Assembly (NCBI RefSeq): GCF_003852545.1
Contig: NZ_QAJR01000010.1
Coordinates: 1 to 64,000, forward strand
Direction of reading: 5' to 3'
Length of the DNA stretch: 64,000 nt
Origin: Acidovorax sp. FJL06
Lineage (GTDB): Bacteria; Pseudomonadota; Gammaproteobacteria; Burkholderiales; Burkholderiaceae_C
How positions within the stretch are numbered: position 1 is the first letter of the stretch; the number at the start of each line of letters is the position of its first letter. This document shows positions 33,990 to 42,670 of this stretch, piece after piece. A program made the translations under genes and the position numbers. The notes beneath the pieces were generated by a model that was not told the DNA's origin, did not search any database, and worked only from the letters and a program-made list of their open reading frames with translations.

Positions 33990-34508
33990 ATGTCCCACCT
34001 GCCCGCCATGCCTGCCTCGCAAGGCCTTGACCGCTTTGACCTGGCCATCCTGGAGATCCTGCAGACCGACAACACCACGCCCCAGCGGGTGATTGCGCAG
34101 GCCGTGAACCTGTCGGCCCCCGCTGTGCAGCGGCGCATCAAGCGGCTGCAGGACAGCGGCGTGATCCGCGCCAACGTGGCGGTGCTTGACCCGGTGAAGG
34201 TGGGCATGCCGCTGACCATCGTGCTGGAGGTGCACCTGGAAAACGAGCGCCCCGACCGCACAGCCCCGCTGCGCGCGCGCATTGCGGCGGAAGACGCGGT
34301 GCAGCAGTGCTACAGCGTGACCGGCGAAGCCGACTACCTGCTGGTGGTGACCGTGGCGTCGATGGCGGACTACGAGGCGCTCACGCGGCGGCTGTTCGAG
34401 GGCGACGACAACGTGCGGCGCTTTCGCACATCGGTGTCGCTGGGCTGCCTCAAGGCGGGGCTTAGGGTGCCACTAAAGAATGCGCCTGCCTCACCGCTTG
34501 TAGGTTGA
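33990..34508 (+). CDS. Lrp/AsnC-family regulator
   Basis: The 172-residue product has an N-terminal helix-turn-helix (LDRFDLAILEILQTDNTT, then LSAPAVQRRIKRLQDSGVI) and a C-terminal RAM domain (YSVTGEADYLLVVTVASMADYE in part). It binds amino acids and probably controls the divergent exporter gene. The first ATG of the family-like part is at 33990; no strong ribosome site is present. Confidence 0.9.
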   Translation: MSHLPAMPASQGLDRFDLAILEILQTDNTTPQRVIAQAVNLSAPAVQRRIKRLQDSGVIRANVAVLDPVKVGMPLTIVLEVHLENERPDRTAPLRARIAAEDAVQQCYSVTGEADYLLVVTVASMADYEALTRRLFEGDDNVRRFRTSVSLGCLKAGLRVPLKNAPASPLVG

Positions 34509-34611
34509 GCTTAGCCCAGAAGGCGCAATTTAAACGTGGCGGGAACGGAATGCACCAAACCATGCACAGCGCTTCCCATACGACCCTCCGCAGCTGACCA
34601 GCCTTGCTGGC

Positions 34612-34887
34612 CTAGCTGCGCGTGGCCGCATAACGGTCGTTGTACAGCACAAAACCCAGGACTATCAATACGAGGAGAAGAACAACCAAACCCATAAGCT
34701 GAGGAATGAAAGCCCCTCGAAAAAGATAGAGTGGCGCCTCAGCGTAGAACATATGCACGGATCCCAGGGAGAGAAGATGCAGGGGTTCGGAGAAGTTGAG
34801 GTCTTCAAAACTGTAGGAAAAAAACAAAAAATGCAATAACACTGCACCCACGGCAGCAATGAAAAGTTTTTGTTTCTTGATCAACAT
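34612..34887 (-). CDS. Small two-helix membrane protein, AT-rich patch
   Basis: The 91-residue product starts MLIKKQKLFIAAVGAVLLHF and has two hydrophobic helices (about 9-24 and 64-82) and a short charged tail. The ribosome site is poor. Base composition is clearly lower in GC than the surrounding genes, as in imported short genes. I do not recognise a family. Confidence 0.5.
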   Translation of the reverse strand: MLIKKQKLFIAAVGAVLLHFLFFSYSFEDLNFSEPLHLLSLGSVHMFYAEAPLYLFRGAFIPQLMGLVVLLLVLIVLGFVLYNDRYAATRS

Positions 34888-34948
34888 ATTGAGAGTCGTG
34901 GTGATGCGATGAAGCCCAATTGTCGCGCCACTTCTACAAACTTTGACT

Positions 34949-34970
34949 TGCAACGTCTTACGACGTTGCA
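34949..34970. terminator. Perfect 9-bp hairpin between small gene and panE-like gene
   Basis: TGCAACGTC (34949-34957) pairs with GACGTTGCA (34962-34970) around TTAC. It lies just past the stop of the PanE-like gene on the minus strand. No T-run follows, so transcription termination is only possible. Confidence 0.4.
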
Positions 34971-35003
34971 TCGCATTGGTCATCTTTTGAACGCTCCACG
35001 CAA

Positions 35004-35996
35004 TCAAATTACCAATACCTTGCGCATCTGCGCGCCACTGAGGCGCTGGCGCGGGCCATGGAGCAGCTCGCACATCCGGGCGTTCAGCGGCGCGGCCATG
35101 CCGTGTTCGGCAGCCAGGCGCACCACCGCGCCGCTGAGCGCGTCGATTTCGGTCACACGCCCCGCCTCCAGGTCGTCCCACATGGAGGACCGCGCCTTGG
35201 CGTCGATCTGCAGCATGCGCCGGGCCAGGCGCGTGAACAGCCAGTTGGGCAGGCGCAGCACGCGCGGCAGCATGTGCGGCGACACTGCGGTGACCTGGGC
35301 CGGGCGGATGCCGGCGCGGGCCATCACGCCCAGCGCCTCGGTCTGCAGCGCGGCAAACACCTGGCGGCAGTCGCGGTCCAGCAGCTCCTCGCGCAGCGGC
35401 AGGTTCGACAAGGCGTTGACCGGGTTGTTGAGATTGAGCATCAGCTTGCCCCACTGCACCGCCCGGATGTCGGGGGGCAGCACCGTGGCCAGGCCGGCGG
35501 CGTTGAACAGGGGCGCGAGGTTGTCGGTGAGCGCATCCCGCTGCAACTGCAGGTGGCCCGCCGTGGCGCGGTGCACATGGGCGCCGCGCAGCACCACGTT
35601 GTAGGGCACCATGCCGGCCAGCACCCGCAGGGTGGGCGCATGCGCCTCCAACAAGGCCACGTTGTCTACACCGTTCTGCAGCGAGATGACCGACGTGCCC
35701 GGCACACAGCAGGCCGCCAGTTCGCGTGCGGCGGATTCCGTGGCACCGCTCTTCACGCACAGCAGCACCACGCTGTCTGCTGCTGGTGCAGCCTCCGCCA
35801 GGGTGGTGGCCACGCGGAACGCGGTGGGCGGCACCAGCTGGTCAAACCCTTCCAGGTCCGTCACCCGCAGCCCGCCTTGCACGATGGGCGCGAGCGCCCC
35901 GGGCCGCCCCACCAGGCACACGCGATGGCCTTGCGCGGCCAGCCGCCCGCCCACATAGCAGCCAATGGCACCCGCCCCCAAAACAATGAAGTCCAT
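35004..35996 (-). CDS. 2-dehydropantoate 2-reductase family protein
   Basis: The 330-residue product has the N-terminal NADPH-binding GAGAIG motif (residues 7-12), the ApbA core (VLLCVKSGATESAA; NGVDN), and the C-terminal helical domain with KLMLNLNNPVNAL. PanE/ApbA reduces ketopantoate in pantothenate synthesis, but many paralogues act on other 2-keto acids. It stands alone, so the role is inferred from family only. Confidence 0.85.
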   Translation of the reverse strand: MDFIVLGAGAIGCYVGGRLAAQGHRVCLVGRPGALAPIVQGGLRVTDLEGFDQLVPPTAFRVATTLAEAAPAADSVVLLCVKSGATESAARELAACCVPGTSVISLQNGVDNVALLEAHAPTLRVLAGMVPYNVVLRGAHVHRATAGHLQLQRDALTDNLAPLFNAAGLATVLPPDIRAVQWGKLMLNLNNPVNALSNLPLREELLDRDCRQVFAALQTEALGVMARAGIRPAQVTAVSPHMLPRVLRLPNWLFTRLARRMLQIDAKARSSMWDDLEAGRVTEIDALSGAVVRLAAEHGMAAPLNARMCELLHGPRQRLSGAQMRKVLVI

Positions 35997-36062
35997 GTGT
36001 TGCCCCTCTCTGTATCGCCAGTTGATTTTTGACAGCCCCGCGATGGCGCCGACCAGCCCCCG

Positions 36063-37490
36063 CTACAGCTGAAACCCCACGGACCGCACGACCCCCTCGG
36101 CCACGTCGCGCACCCAGGTGGGCTTGCGCGCATGGTAAGGCTGGGCTCGCGCGATCTGTGCGTCGCACCAGTGGGAAAGCCAGCGCAGCTCCTCTGCACC
36201 ATAGAAGGCCGCCATGGCCTCGTAGTTCAGGAACAGGCTGCGCGCATCCAGGTTCAGCGACCCTGCCAGCGCAAGGTCGTCGTCCATGAGCACCGCCTTG
36301 GCGTGCACCATGCCTGGCGCAAGCCACACCTGGGCGCCCGCCGCCGCCAGCTCGCGCAAGGCCCGCTCGCGGGCCCAGTCGGCCAGGCGGTGGTTGGAAC
36401 GGCGGGGCACCAGCAACTGGACCTGCACGCCACGCCGGCAGGCCAGGCACCAGGCCGCCAGCAAGGCGTCGTCGGGCACAAAGTACGGGGTGACGGCGAC
36501 GATGCGCCGCCGTGCGTGGTAGGCCCCTGCGAGCAGCAAGGTGTGCACCGTGTCATCGGCATGGTCCGGCCCGCTGGGTACCCATTGCGCCCAGGCCGAC
36601 CCTGCAGCGCCGGACGGCGCCGCCGCCGTGGCCTGCGCGGGCCCATGCACCGGCGCGGGGGGCATCGGGTCCGTGCGGCCGCTGGCGGCCAGCCAGTCTC
36701 CGGCAAACTGCGCGGCCGCCTGCTCCGCCAGCGGTCCGTGGACTTCAAAGCTCAGATCCACCCACGCGGCCTGCCCGGGTGCGCCGGTGAAATACTCGGC
36801 CGCCAGATTCCGGCCGCCGCTCCACAAGGACCGCCGATCGGCCAGCACCAGCTTGCGGTGGTTGCGCAGGTTGGTGCGCCCCCGCATGGGGTTGTGGAGC
36901 AGGGGCATGAAACGCTGCACCTGCACGCCGCCCTCCCGCAGTTGCCGCAGCATGCGGCGGGACGCATGCAGGCTGCCCACGGCATCCACCAGCAGGCGCA
37001 CCGCCACGCGCCGCTGCACCGCACGCAGCAGGGCCTGCGCCACCTGCTCGCCCACGGCATCGCTGGCAAACACAAAGGTGCAGACATCCAGGCTGTGCGT
37101 TGCAGAGGCGATGGTGCGCATCAGGCCGCGCAGCGCTTCATCGCCATCGGCATGCCAAAGAATGGTGTTGTTGGGCACGGCGGGTGCCAGCTCCATGCAG
37201 GCCAGCAGCTGGGTGGCCCATGCCGCGCCGCTGATCGGCTCTGGGCCCGGCGGGATGGCGGCCCAGGCACCCCGGGGGCGCCGCACGGGGCGCACGAACT
37301 TCCGCGTGCCGATAAGCAGAAACAGCGGCAGCGCGACATACGGAAACCCCACCATGGCCACCACCCAGCCCGCTGCGGCCGAGGGGTGGCGGCGCTGGTG
37401 CCCGATCCGCGTCGCCAGCACATAGACCAGCAGGCCCGCCGTGGCCAGTGCCGCATGCCCCAGGCCAGAAAGTACGGCGAGCCAGTTCAT
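36063..37490 (-). CDS. cls: Cardiolipin synthase
   Basis: The 475-residue product has two N-terminal membrane helices and two phospholipase D motifs: NHRKLVLADR (near residue 210) and VHAKAVLMDD (near residue 394), each followed by Gly and Asn positions typical of HKD enzymes. It joins phosphatidyl groups to form cardiolipin at the inner membrane. The start overlaps the kinase stop by 4 nt, an unusual partner for a two-component system, which suggests envelope-linked control. Confidence 0.88.
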   Translation of the reverse strand: MNWLAVLSGLGHAALATAGLLVYVLATRIGHQRRHPSAAAGWVVAMVGFPYVALPLFLLIGTRKFVRPVRRPRGAWAAIPPGPEPISGAAWATQLLACMELAPAVPNNTILWHADGDEALRGLMRTIASATHSLDVCTFVFASDAVGEQVAQALLRAVQRRVAVRLLVDAVGSLHASRRMLRQLREGGVQVQRFMPLLHNPMRGRTNLRNHRKLVLADRRSLWSGGRNLAAEYFTGAPGQAAWVDLSFEVHGPLAEQAAAQFAGDWLAASGRTDPMPPAPVHGPAQATAAAPSGAAGSAWAQWVPSGPDHADDTVHTLLLAGAYHARRRIVAVTPYFVPDDALLAAWCLACRRGVQVQLLVPRRSNHRLADWARERALRELAAAGAQVWLAPGMVHAKAVLMDDDLALAGSLNLDARSLFLNYEAMAAFYGAEELRWLSHWCDAQIARAQPYHARKPTWVRDVAEGVVRSVGFQL

Positions 37491-38884
37491 GCGGCCGCGC
37501 CCTCCGGGAACTGCACCTCCACCCGCAACCCGCCCAGGCGCGGCGAGGCGCCCAGCACCACCGTGGCGCCGTGCGCCTGGGCAATGGTCTGCACGATGGC
37601 CAGGCCCAGGCCACTGCCGGGGGCCGCGTCGGCCGTCTCCCGCACAAAACGCTGCATCACGCGGGCGCGGTGGGCCTCGGCAATGCCAGGGCCGCTGTCT
37701 TCCACCGTGAGCAGCACCGCGCCCGGCCCGCCCGCACTGCCGCCCGTACTACCGCCCGCGCGCCGGATCTGCAGGTCCACCTGGCCGCCCCGGGGCGTGT
37801 ATTTGATGGCGTTGTCGAGCAGGTTGCGCACCAGCATGCGCAGCGCCTCGGCATTGCCAGGCACTGAAGCGGAATCGGATGCAAGCAGCCCCAGGTCCAT
37901 GGCGCGGGCCTGGGCCGCAGGCGCCACATCGGCCAGCGCCAACTGCGCCACGGCCCGCAGGTCCACGGGTTCGCTGCGCGCGGCGAGGCTGCTGGCACTC
38001 GCCTCCTGCCGGGCCAGGGTCAGGAGCTGCTCCACCAGCCGGGTGGCGCGGTCGATGCCGGCGGACAGGCGCTCGATGGCCGCCGCGCGCGCCGTGTCGT
38101 CACCCGCGCGCTGCAGGCCCTGCAGCTGCAGGCGCAGCGCGGCCAGCGGCGAGCGCAGCTCGTGGGCCGCGTCGGCCACGAAGTGCTGCTGCGCATCGAA
38201 CGCGCGTTGCACGCGCTCGAACAGCAGATTGAGTTCGCTCACCAGGGGCTGCACCTCGTCGGGCAGCTGGGCATCGCTGACGGGTGAAAGGTCGTCCGCC
38301 TGGCGCTGCGCCAGTTGGCGGCGCACGCGCTCGACCGGTGCCAGCGAGCGGCTCACGCCCCACCACACGGCCAGCACCAGCAGCGGCGCCATGAAGGCCA
38401 GGGGCGCGAGCGTGCGCAGCGCCAGGGTGCGGGCCATGTCCCGGCGCACCGCCATGTTCTGCGCCACCTGGATGACCTGCGAGCGCGTCTGCATCGAGAA
38501 CACGCGGTAGGTGCCGCCCCGCGCCTGCACGTTGGTGAAGCCCAGCACGGCAATCTGGGGCAGCGCCGCACCCACGGCGGATTCAAAAATGCGCAGGCCT
38601 TCGTTGGTCCAGACCTGCACGATGAATTCGTGGTTCTCGTCCTCGGGGTCCAGCCCCGGGCCCAGGCCCTGCGCGTCCACCGGCAGGCCCGAGCGCAGCG
38701 CGAGCGCCGTCTGCTGCATGTGGTAGTCGAACAGGGTGTCGGCCTCGGCCAGCGCCCCCCGGTAGGCCAGCGCGCCCTGCACCGCCCCGGCCAGCACAAT
38801 GGCCGCCAGCAGAAAGATCAGCAACTGCATGCGCAGCGAGCGCGGCAGCAGGGCGCGCAGGGCCTCGGTGATTTTTTCCGTCAT
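37487..38884 (-). CDS. Sensor histidine kinase, start at a repeat element
   Basis: The 465-residue product has two membrane helices (about residues 18-40 and 170-190), a HAMP-like linker, H-box AAHELRSPLAALRL with His near residue 241, and an ATPase domain with NLLDNAIKYTP and GSGLGLAIV. It is of the QseC/TctE kind. The start codon is the first base past the left edge of an inverted-repeat element, and only a short AGG lies ahead of it, so translation may be reduced relative to the ancestral ATGA-coupled arrangement. The stimulus is unknown. Confidence 0.9.
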   Translation of the reverse strand: MTEKITEALRALLPRSLRMQLLIFLLAAIVLAGAVQGALAYRGALAEADTLFDYHMQQTALALRSGLPVDAQGLGPGLDPEDENHEFIVQVWTNEGLRIFESAVGAALPQIAVLGFTNVQARGGTYRVFSMQTRSQVIQVAQNMAVRRDMARTLALRTLAPLAFMAPLLVLAVWWGVSRSLAPVERVRRQLAQRQADDLSPVSDAQLPDEVQPLVSELNLLFERVQRAFDAQQHFVADAAHELRSPLAALRLQLQGLQRAGDDTARAAAIERLSAGIDRATRLVEQLLTLARQEASASSLAARSEPVDLRAVAQLALADVAPAAQARAMDLGLLASDSASVPGNAEALRMLVRNLLDNAIKYTPRGGQVDLQIRRAGGSTGGSAGGPGAVLLTVEDSGPGIAEAHRARVMQRFVRETADAAPGSGLGLAIVQTIAQAHGATVVLGASPRLGGLRVEVQFPEGAAA

Positions 38885-39119
38885 CCTAGAAACCGCAGTT
38901 GGATGCACCCGGCAGTGCCGCGATCGGTGTGCCAGGCAAGGCGCGAGGACGCAGCGGGCTCCTGCCCGCAAGGACGAGTAACGCCGCATGGCGCGCCGAG
39001 CGTGGTGCTGCCGGGTGCATAGCGCCCTCACCCAACAGGTGAGCGCGATCGAAGCCGGAAAATGCTGTGTTCATAAGCACTTATGAAGCTAAACGAGCGG
39101 TCAACTGCGGTTTCTAGGA
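38885..39119. mobile_element. Inverted-repeat element of about 235 bp between regulator and kinase
   Basis: CCTAGAAACCGCAGTTG (38885-38901) is repeated inverted at 39102-39118, perfect over 17 bp (19 with the flanking AT). Inside, ATGCACCCGGCAG (38903-38915) pairs with CTGCCGGGTGCAT (39008-39020), and there are further hairpins such as CTCACC/GGTGAG and TTCATAAG-CA-CTTATGAA. TCAT flanks both sides (38881-38884 and 39120-39123), consistent with a target duplication. No transposase is encoded, so it would be a non-autonomous (MITE- or REP-like) element. Confidence 0.7.
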
Positions 39120-39779
39120 TCATGCCTTGGGAACGAGATAACCGACGCCGCGCACGTTGAGCAGCAAGTCTGCCCCCAGCTTCTTGCGCAGGCCGTGGAT
39201 GTAGACCTCCACCGCATTGCTGCTGACCTCGTCGCCCCAGCCATAGAGCTTGTCTTCGAGCTGCTGGCGCGACAGCACCATGCCGGGCCGGGCAATCAGC
39301 GGCTCCAGCACCGCCCATTCTCTGCCCGACAACACCACGGGCACACCCTGCACCGTGGCCTCGCGCGTGGCGGGGTGGATGCACACGCCCTTGTGTTCGT
39401 ACACCGGCTCGGCGCGGCCGGCGGCGCGGCGCAGCAAGGCCCGGATGCGCGCCAGCAGTTCATCCAGGTCGTAGGGCTTGAGCAGGTAGTCGTCGGCACC
39501 GGCGTCGAGCCCTTCGATGCGCTGGGCCACGGCATCCCGGGCGGTGGCCACCAGCACGGGGGTGCGGTTCTTGCGGGCCCGCAGGTTGCGCAGCACGGCC
39601 AGGCCATCGCGCTGGGGCAGGCCCAGGTCGAGCAGCACCAGGTCGTAGGGCTGGGTGCGCAGGGCAGAGTCGGCTGCATCGCCGTCACGCGCCCAGTCCA
39701 CCGCGTAGTGCTCCGCGCGCAGCAGGTCCAGCACGGCTTCGCCGATCATGGGGTCGTCTTCAACAAGCAGGAGGCGCAT
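39120..39779 (-). CDS. OmpR-family response regulator
   Basis: The 219-residue product has a receiver domain (MRLLLVEDDPMIGEAVLDLL; acceptor Asp in DLVLLDLGLPQRDG, near residue 51) and a winged-helix domain with VLSGREWAVLEPL and VEVYIHGLRKKLG. It is of the QseB/PmrA group. Its stop codon lies at the right edge of the inverted-repeat element that separates it from the kinase gene. A divergent solute-binding protein gene is a possible target. Confidence 0.9.
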   Translation of the reverse strand: MRLLLVEDDPMIGEAVLDLLRAEHYAVDWARDGDAADSALRTQPYDLVLLDLGLPQRDGLAVLRNLRARKNRTPVLVATARDAVAQRIEGLDAGADDYLLKPYDLDELLARIRALLRRAAGRAEPVYEHKGVCIHPATREATVQGVPVVLSGREWAVLEPLIARPGMVLSRQQLEDKLYGWGDEVSSNAVEVYIHGLRKKLGADLLLNVRGVGYLVPKA

Positions 39780-39900
39780 GGCAACGGGCTCAAAAGATCG
39801 GGGGAATGTACTCCGCCGAGGATAGCGGTGGCACCACGGCCCGATGCGAAAGGGGCCGCATCGGGCACGCATCGCTGGTCACAGCACTGCCACAATCAAC

Positions 39901-39919
39901 GGGCGTTGGGCGAACGCCC
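39901..39919 (+). promoter_or_regulatory. Leader hairpin before solute-binding protein gene
   Basis: GGGCGTT (39901-39907) pairs with AACGCCC (39913-39919) around GGGCG, about 48 nt upstream of the solute-binding protein start. It may be a leader structure or an operator in the divergent region with the response regulator. Confidence 0.3.
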
Positions 39920-39966
39920 CGACCCCCGTGTCGGGCCACAACAACAGAACGTAAGGAGCAAGATCG

Positions 39967-40995
39967 ATGGCATTCCAACAAACCCGGTTCATTGCTGCGG
40001 CGGCCGCGCTGGCGGCCCTGTCTGCAGGTGCACAGGCACAAGGCGTGGTCAATGCGCTGTGCAGCACCGACGCCCCTTGGTGCGAAGCAGCCGCCAAGGA
40101 GTTCACCCGCAAGACCGGCATCAAGGTCAACCAGGCGCACAAGGGCACGGGCGAAATCGCGGCCCAGTTGCGTGCCGAGGCCAACAATCCCAAGACCGAT
40201 ATCTGGTGGGGTGGCACCGGGGACCCGTTCCTTCAAGTGGCCGAGCAAGGCCTGCTGGCCGAATACCGCCCGGGCTATCTCCAGGATCTGCACGGCTGGA
40301 GCGTGCGCCAGTACGCGATGTCGGGGAACCAGGTGGGAGGTTTCTACAGTTCGGCCATCGGCTTTGGCTACAACACCGATACCCTCAAGAAAAAGAAACT
40401 GCCCGAACCCCAATGCTGGGCCGACGTGATCAAGCCCGCGTACAAGGGCGAGGTGGAAATCTCGCACCCCGCCTCCAGCGGCACGGCCTACACCGTGATT
40501 GCGGGCCTGGTGCAGTTGATGGGCGAAGACAAGGCGTTCGACTACCTCAAGGCCCTGCACAAGAACACCACCACCTACACCCGCAGCGGCCAGGCGCAAG
40601 CGCCCAACGTGGCCAAGGGCGAGGTGGGCGTGGGCATCACCTTCATGTTCAACTTCGAAAAGTGGAAGGCCGACAAGTACCCGATCAAGACCCAGGCCCC
40701 TTGCGAAGGCACCAGCTACGAGATCGGTGGCATTGCCCTGGTCAAGGGTGCGCGCAACATGGAGAACGCCAAAAAATACTACGACTGGCTGATGAGCCCC
40801 GAAGGCCAGGCCGTGGGCGCCCAGGTGGGCAGCTACCAGGTGCCGGCCAACAAGAGCTTCAAGATGGACCCGCGCATTCCCACGCTGGACAACGTCAAGC
40901 TCATCAAATACGACTTTGAAAAATACGGCAAAGCCGCCGAGCGCAGGCGCCTGATCGACCGCTGGACCAAGGAAGTGGAGCCGTTGCCGCGCTGA
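39967..40995 (+). CDS. ABC solute-binding protein (iron/Fe(III)-type cluster)
   Basis: The 342-residue product has a signal peptide ending AGAQAQ and a type-2 periplasmic-binding fold. It opens with VVNALCSTDAPWCEA and has the hinge segments TDIWWGGTGDPF and FYSSAIGFGYNTDTL, as in FbpA/AfuA-type proteins. AAGGAG precedes the start. It stands without a permease; an FbpB/FbpC-type pair lies 18 kb away. Two Cys near the N-terminus may form a disulfide. Fe(III) is likely but other substrates are known in this family. Confidence 0.8.
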   Translation: MAFQQTRFIAAAAALAALSAGAQAQGVVNALCSTDAPWCEAAAKEFTRKTGIKVNQAHKGTGEIAAQLRAEANNPKTDIWWGGTGDPFLQVAEQGLLAEYRPGYLQDLHGWSVRQYAMSGNQVGGFYSSAIGFGYNTDTLKKKKLPEPQCWADVIKPAYKGEVEISHPASSGTAYTVIAGLVQLMGEDKAFDYLKALHKNTTTYTRSGQAQAPNVAKGEVGVGITFMFNFEKWKADKYPIKTQAPCEGTSYEIGGIALVKGARNMENAKKYYDWLMSPEGQAVGAQVGSYQVPANKSFKMDPRIPTLDNVKLIKYDFEKYGKAAERRRLIDRWTKEVEPLPR

Positions 40996-41046
40996 TGGGA
41001 GCCGCCCGCCGCACAGGCCTTGCCAACGGCGGGCGCTCCCCACGGC

Positions 41047-42567
41047 TTACCCCAGGCGCACCGGCACAAAGATCTTGTCGCCATTGCGCTCGATCAGCAG
41101 CGCCACCGACTTGCCCGCCTTGGCCATGGCCGTGCGCACCTGCTCGATGTTCTTTGCGGGTGCACCGTTGATGGCCAGCAGCACGTCGCCCGGCTGCACA
41201 CCGGCTGCCGCTGCAGGGCCACGCGCCTGTTCGATCACCAGGCCCTCGGCCACGCCCACCTCGCGGCGCTCCTGCGGGTCCAGTGGGCGCAGCGACAGGC
41301 CCAACTGGCCCTTGCCCACGGCGTCGTCATTGCGCGCTTGTTTGATGGCCTTGTCGCTGGCGTCGCCCAGGGTCGCGGTCAGCTCCAGCGGCTTGCCCTG
41401 GCGCCACACCGACAGGCGCGCCTGCTGCCCGGGCTGGGCCTGGCCCACCCAGGCCGGCAGGTCGCCCGAGGCCACGATGGCCTGGCCGTCCACCTGGCGG
41501 ATCACGTCACCCGCCTGCAGGCCCGCCTTCTCGGCCGGGCTGCCCTTGCTGACGCTGGCCACCAGCGCGCCCTCGGGTTTGTCGAGCGCAAACGATTCGG
41601 CAAACGCCTGGTTCACCTCCTGCACCGCCACCCCCAGTTGCGCGTGGCGCACCTTGCCGGTGGCGACGATCTGGTCCTTGATCTTGGCGGCCAGCTCGAT
41701 GGGAATGGAGAACGACACGCCCTGGTAGCCGCCCGAGCGGCTGTAGATCTGCGAATTGATGCCCACCACCTCGCCGTGCGCATTGAACAGCGGCCCACCC
41801 GAGTTGCCGGGGTTCACCGCCACATCGGTCTGGATGAAAGGCACCAGGCTGTCGTCGGGCAGCGAGCGGCCCTTGGCGCTGACCACGCCGGCCGTCACGC
41901 TGTTCTCGAAGCCGAAGGGTGAACCGATGGCCAGCACCCATTCGCCCACCTGCAGGTCGCGCGTGCTGCCCAGGCGCACCGTGGGCAGGTTCTTGGCGTC
42001 GATCTTGAGCACCGCCACGTCGGTCTTGGGGTCGGCGCCCAGCACCTTGGCGCGGAACTCGCGCCGGTCGGTGAGCTTGACGGTCACATCGGTCGCGCCC
42101 TTGACCACATGGGCATTGGTCAGCACCAGCCCATCGGCGCTCACGATAAAGCCCGAGCCCTGGCCATGTGTGGGCACATTGGGCTGGCCCTGCATGCCCG
42201 CGCCGGGGATGCCGAACTGGCGAAAGAACTCGTAGAACGGGTCGCTCGGGTCCATCTGCGGGCCCCGGCGCTGGCGCGCGGAGGCTTGCCCTTCATCGTC
42301 GTCCTCATCGCCGGCCATCGCCGTCTTGGTGCTGCCCGTGACGCTGATGTTGACCACGGCCGGGCCGTTCTGCGCCGTGATCTGGGCAAAGCTGGGCAGC
42401 GCACCGCCGGGGGCTGCCGGGGCCTGTGCCACGAGGGGTGCGGTGGGCGCCAGGGCCCGGGCCGGGTGCCCCGTGATGAGGCCCGCGCCCAGGGCGCCCA
42501 CCGCGCCTGCGGCCACCAGGGCCAGGATGATGCGGCGGGGGGTGGATGTCAGCGTCGTCGTGTTCAT
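41047..42567 (-). CDS. DegP/DegQ-type periplasmic serine protease
   Basis: The 506-residue product has a signal segment (about residues 11-35) and a trypsin-like domain with catalytic His in NAHVV (near residue 153), Asp in KTDVAVLKID (near 181) and Ser in NPGNSGGPL (near 256). Two PDZ domains follow (GSPAEKAGLQAGDVIRQVDG; GPAAAAGVQPGDVLLAING). It degrades or refolds misfolded envelope proteins. It has the usual length of DegP/MucD proteins. Confidence 0.93.
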   Translation of the reverse strand: MNTTTLTSTPRRIILALVAAGAVGALGAGLITGHPARALAPTAPLVAQAPAAPGGALPSFAQITAQNGPAVVNISVTGSTKTAMAGDEDDDEGQASARQRRGPQMDPSDPFYEFFRQFGIPGAGMQGQPNVPTHGQGSGFIVSADGLVLTNAHVVKGATDVTVKLTDRREFRAKVLGADPKTDVAVLKIDAKNLPTVRLGSTRDLQVGEWVLAIGSPFGFENSVTAGVVSAKGRSLPDDSLVPFIQTDVAVNPGNSGGPLFNAHGEVVGINSQIYSRSGGYQGVSFSIPIELAAKIKDQIVATGKVRHAQLGVAVQEVNQAFAESFALDKPEGALVASVSKGSPAEKAGLQAGDVIRQVDGQAIVASGDLPAWVGQAQPGQQARLSVWRQGKPLELTATLGDASDKAIKQARNDDAVGKGQLGLSLRPLDPQERREVGVAEGLVIEQARGPAAAAGVQPGDVLLAINGAPAKNIEQVRTAMAKAGKSVALLIERNGDKIFVPVRLG

Positions 42568-42670
42568 GGGGTTCTGCCTTCCAGTCGGGTTGCGATGGAA
42601 GGCAGTGTGGGCACGCACACTTAGACGAAACTTAGGCGCGCGGCAGGTGGCCGCGCCATCCCCTCACTAC

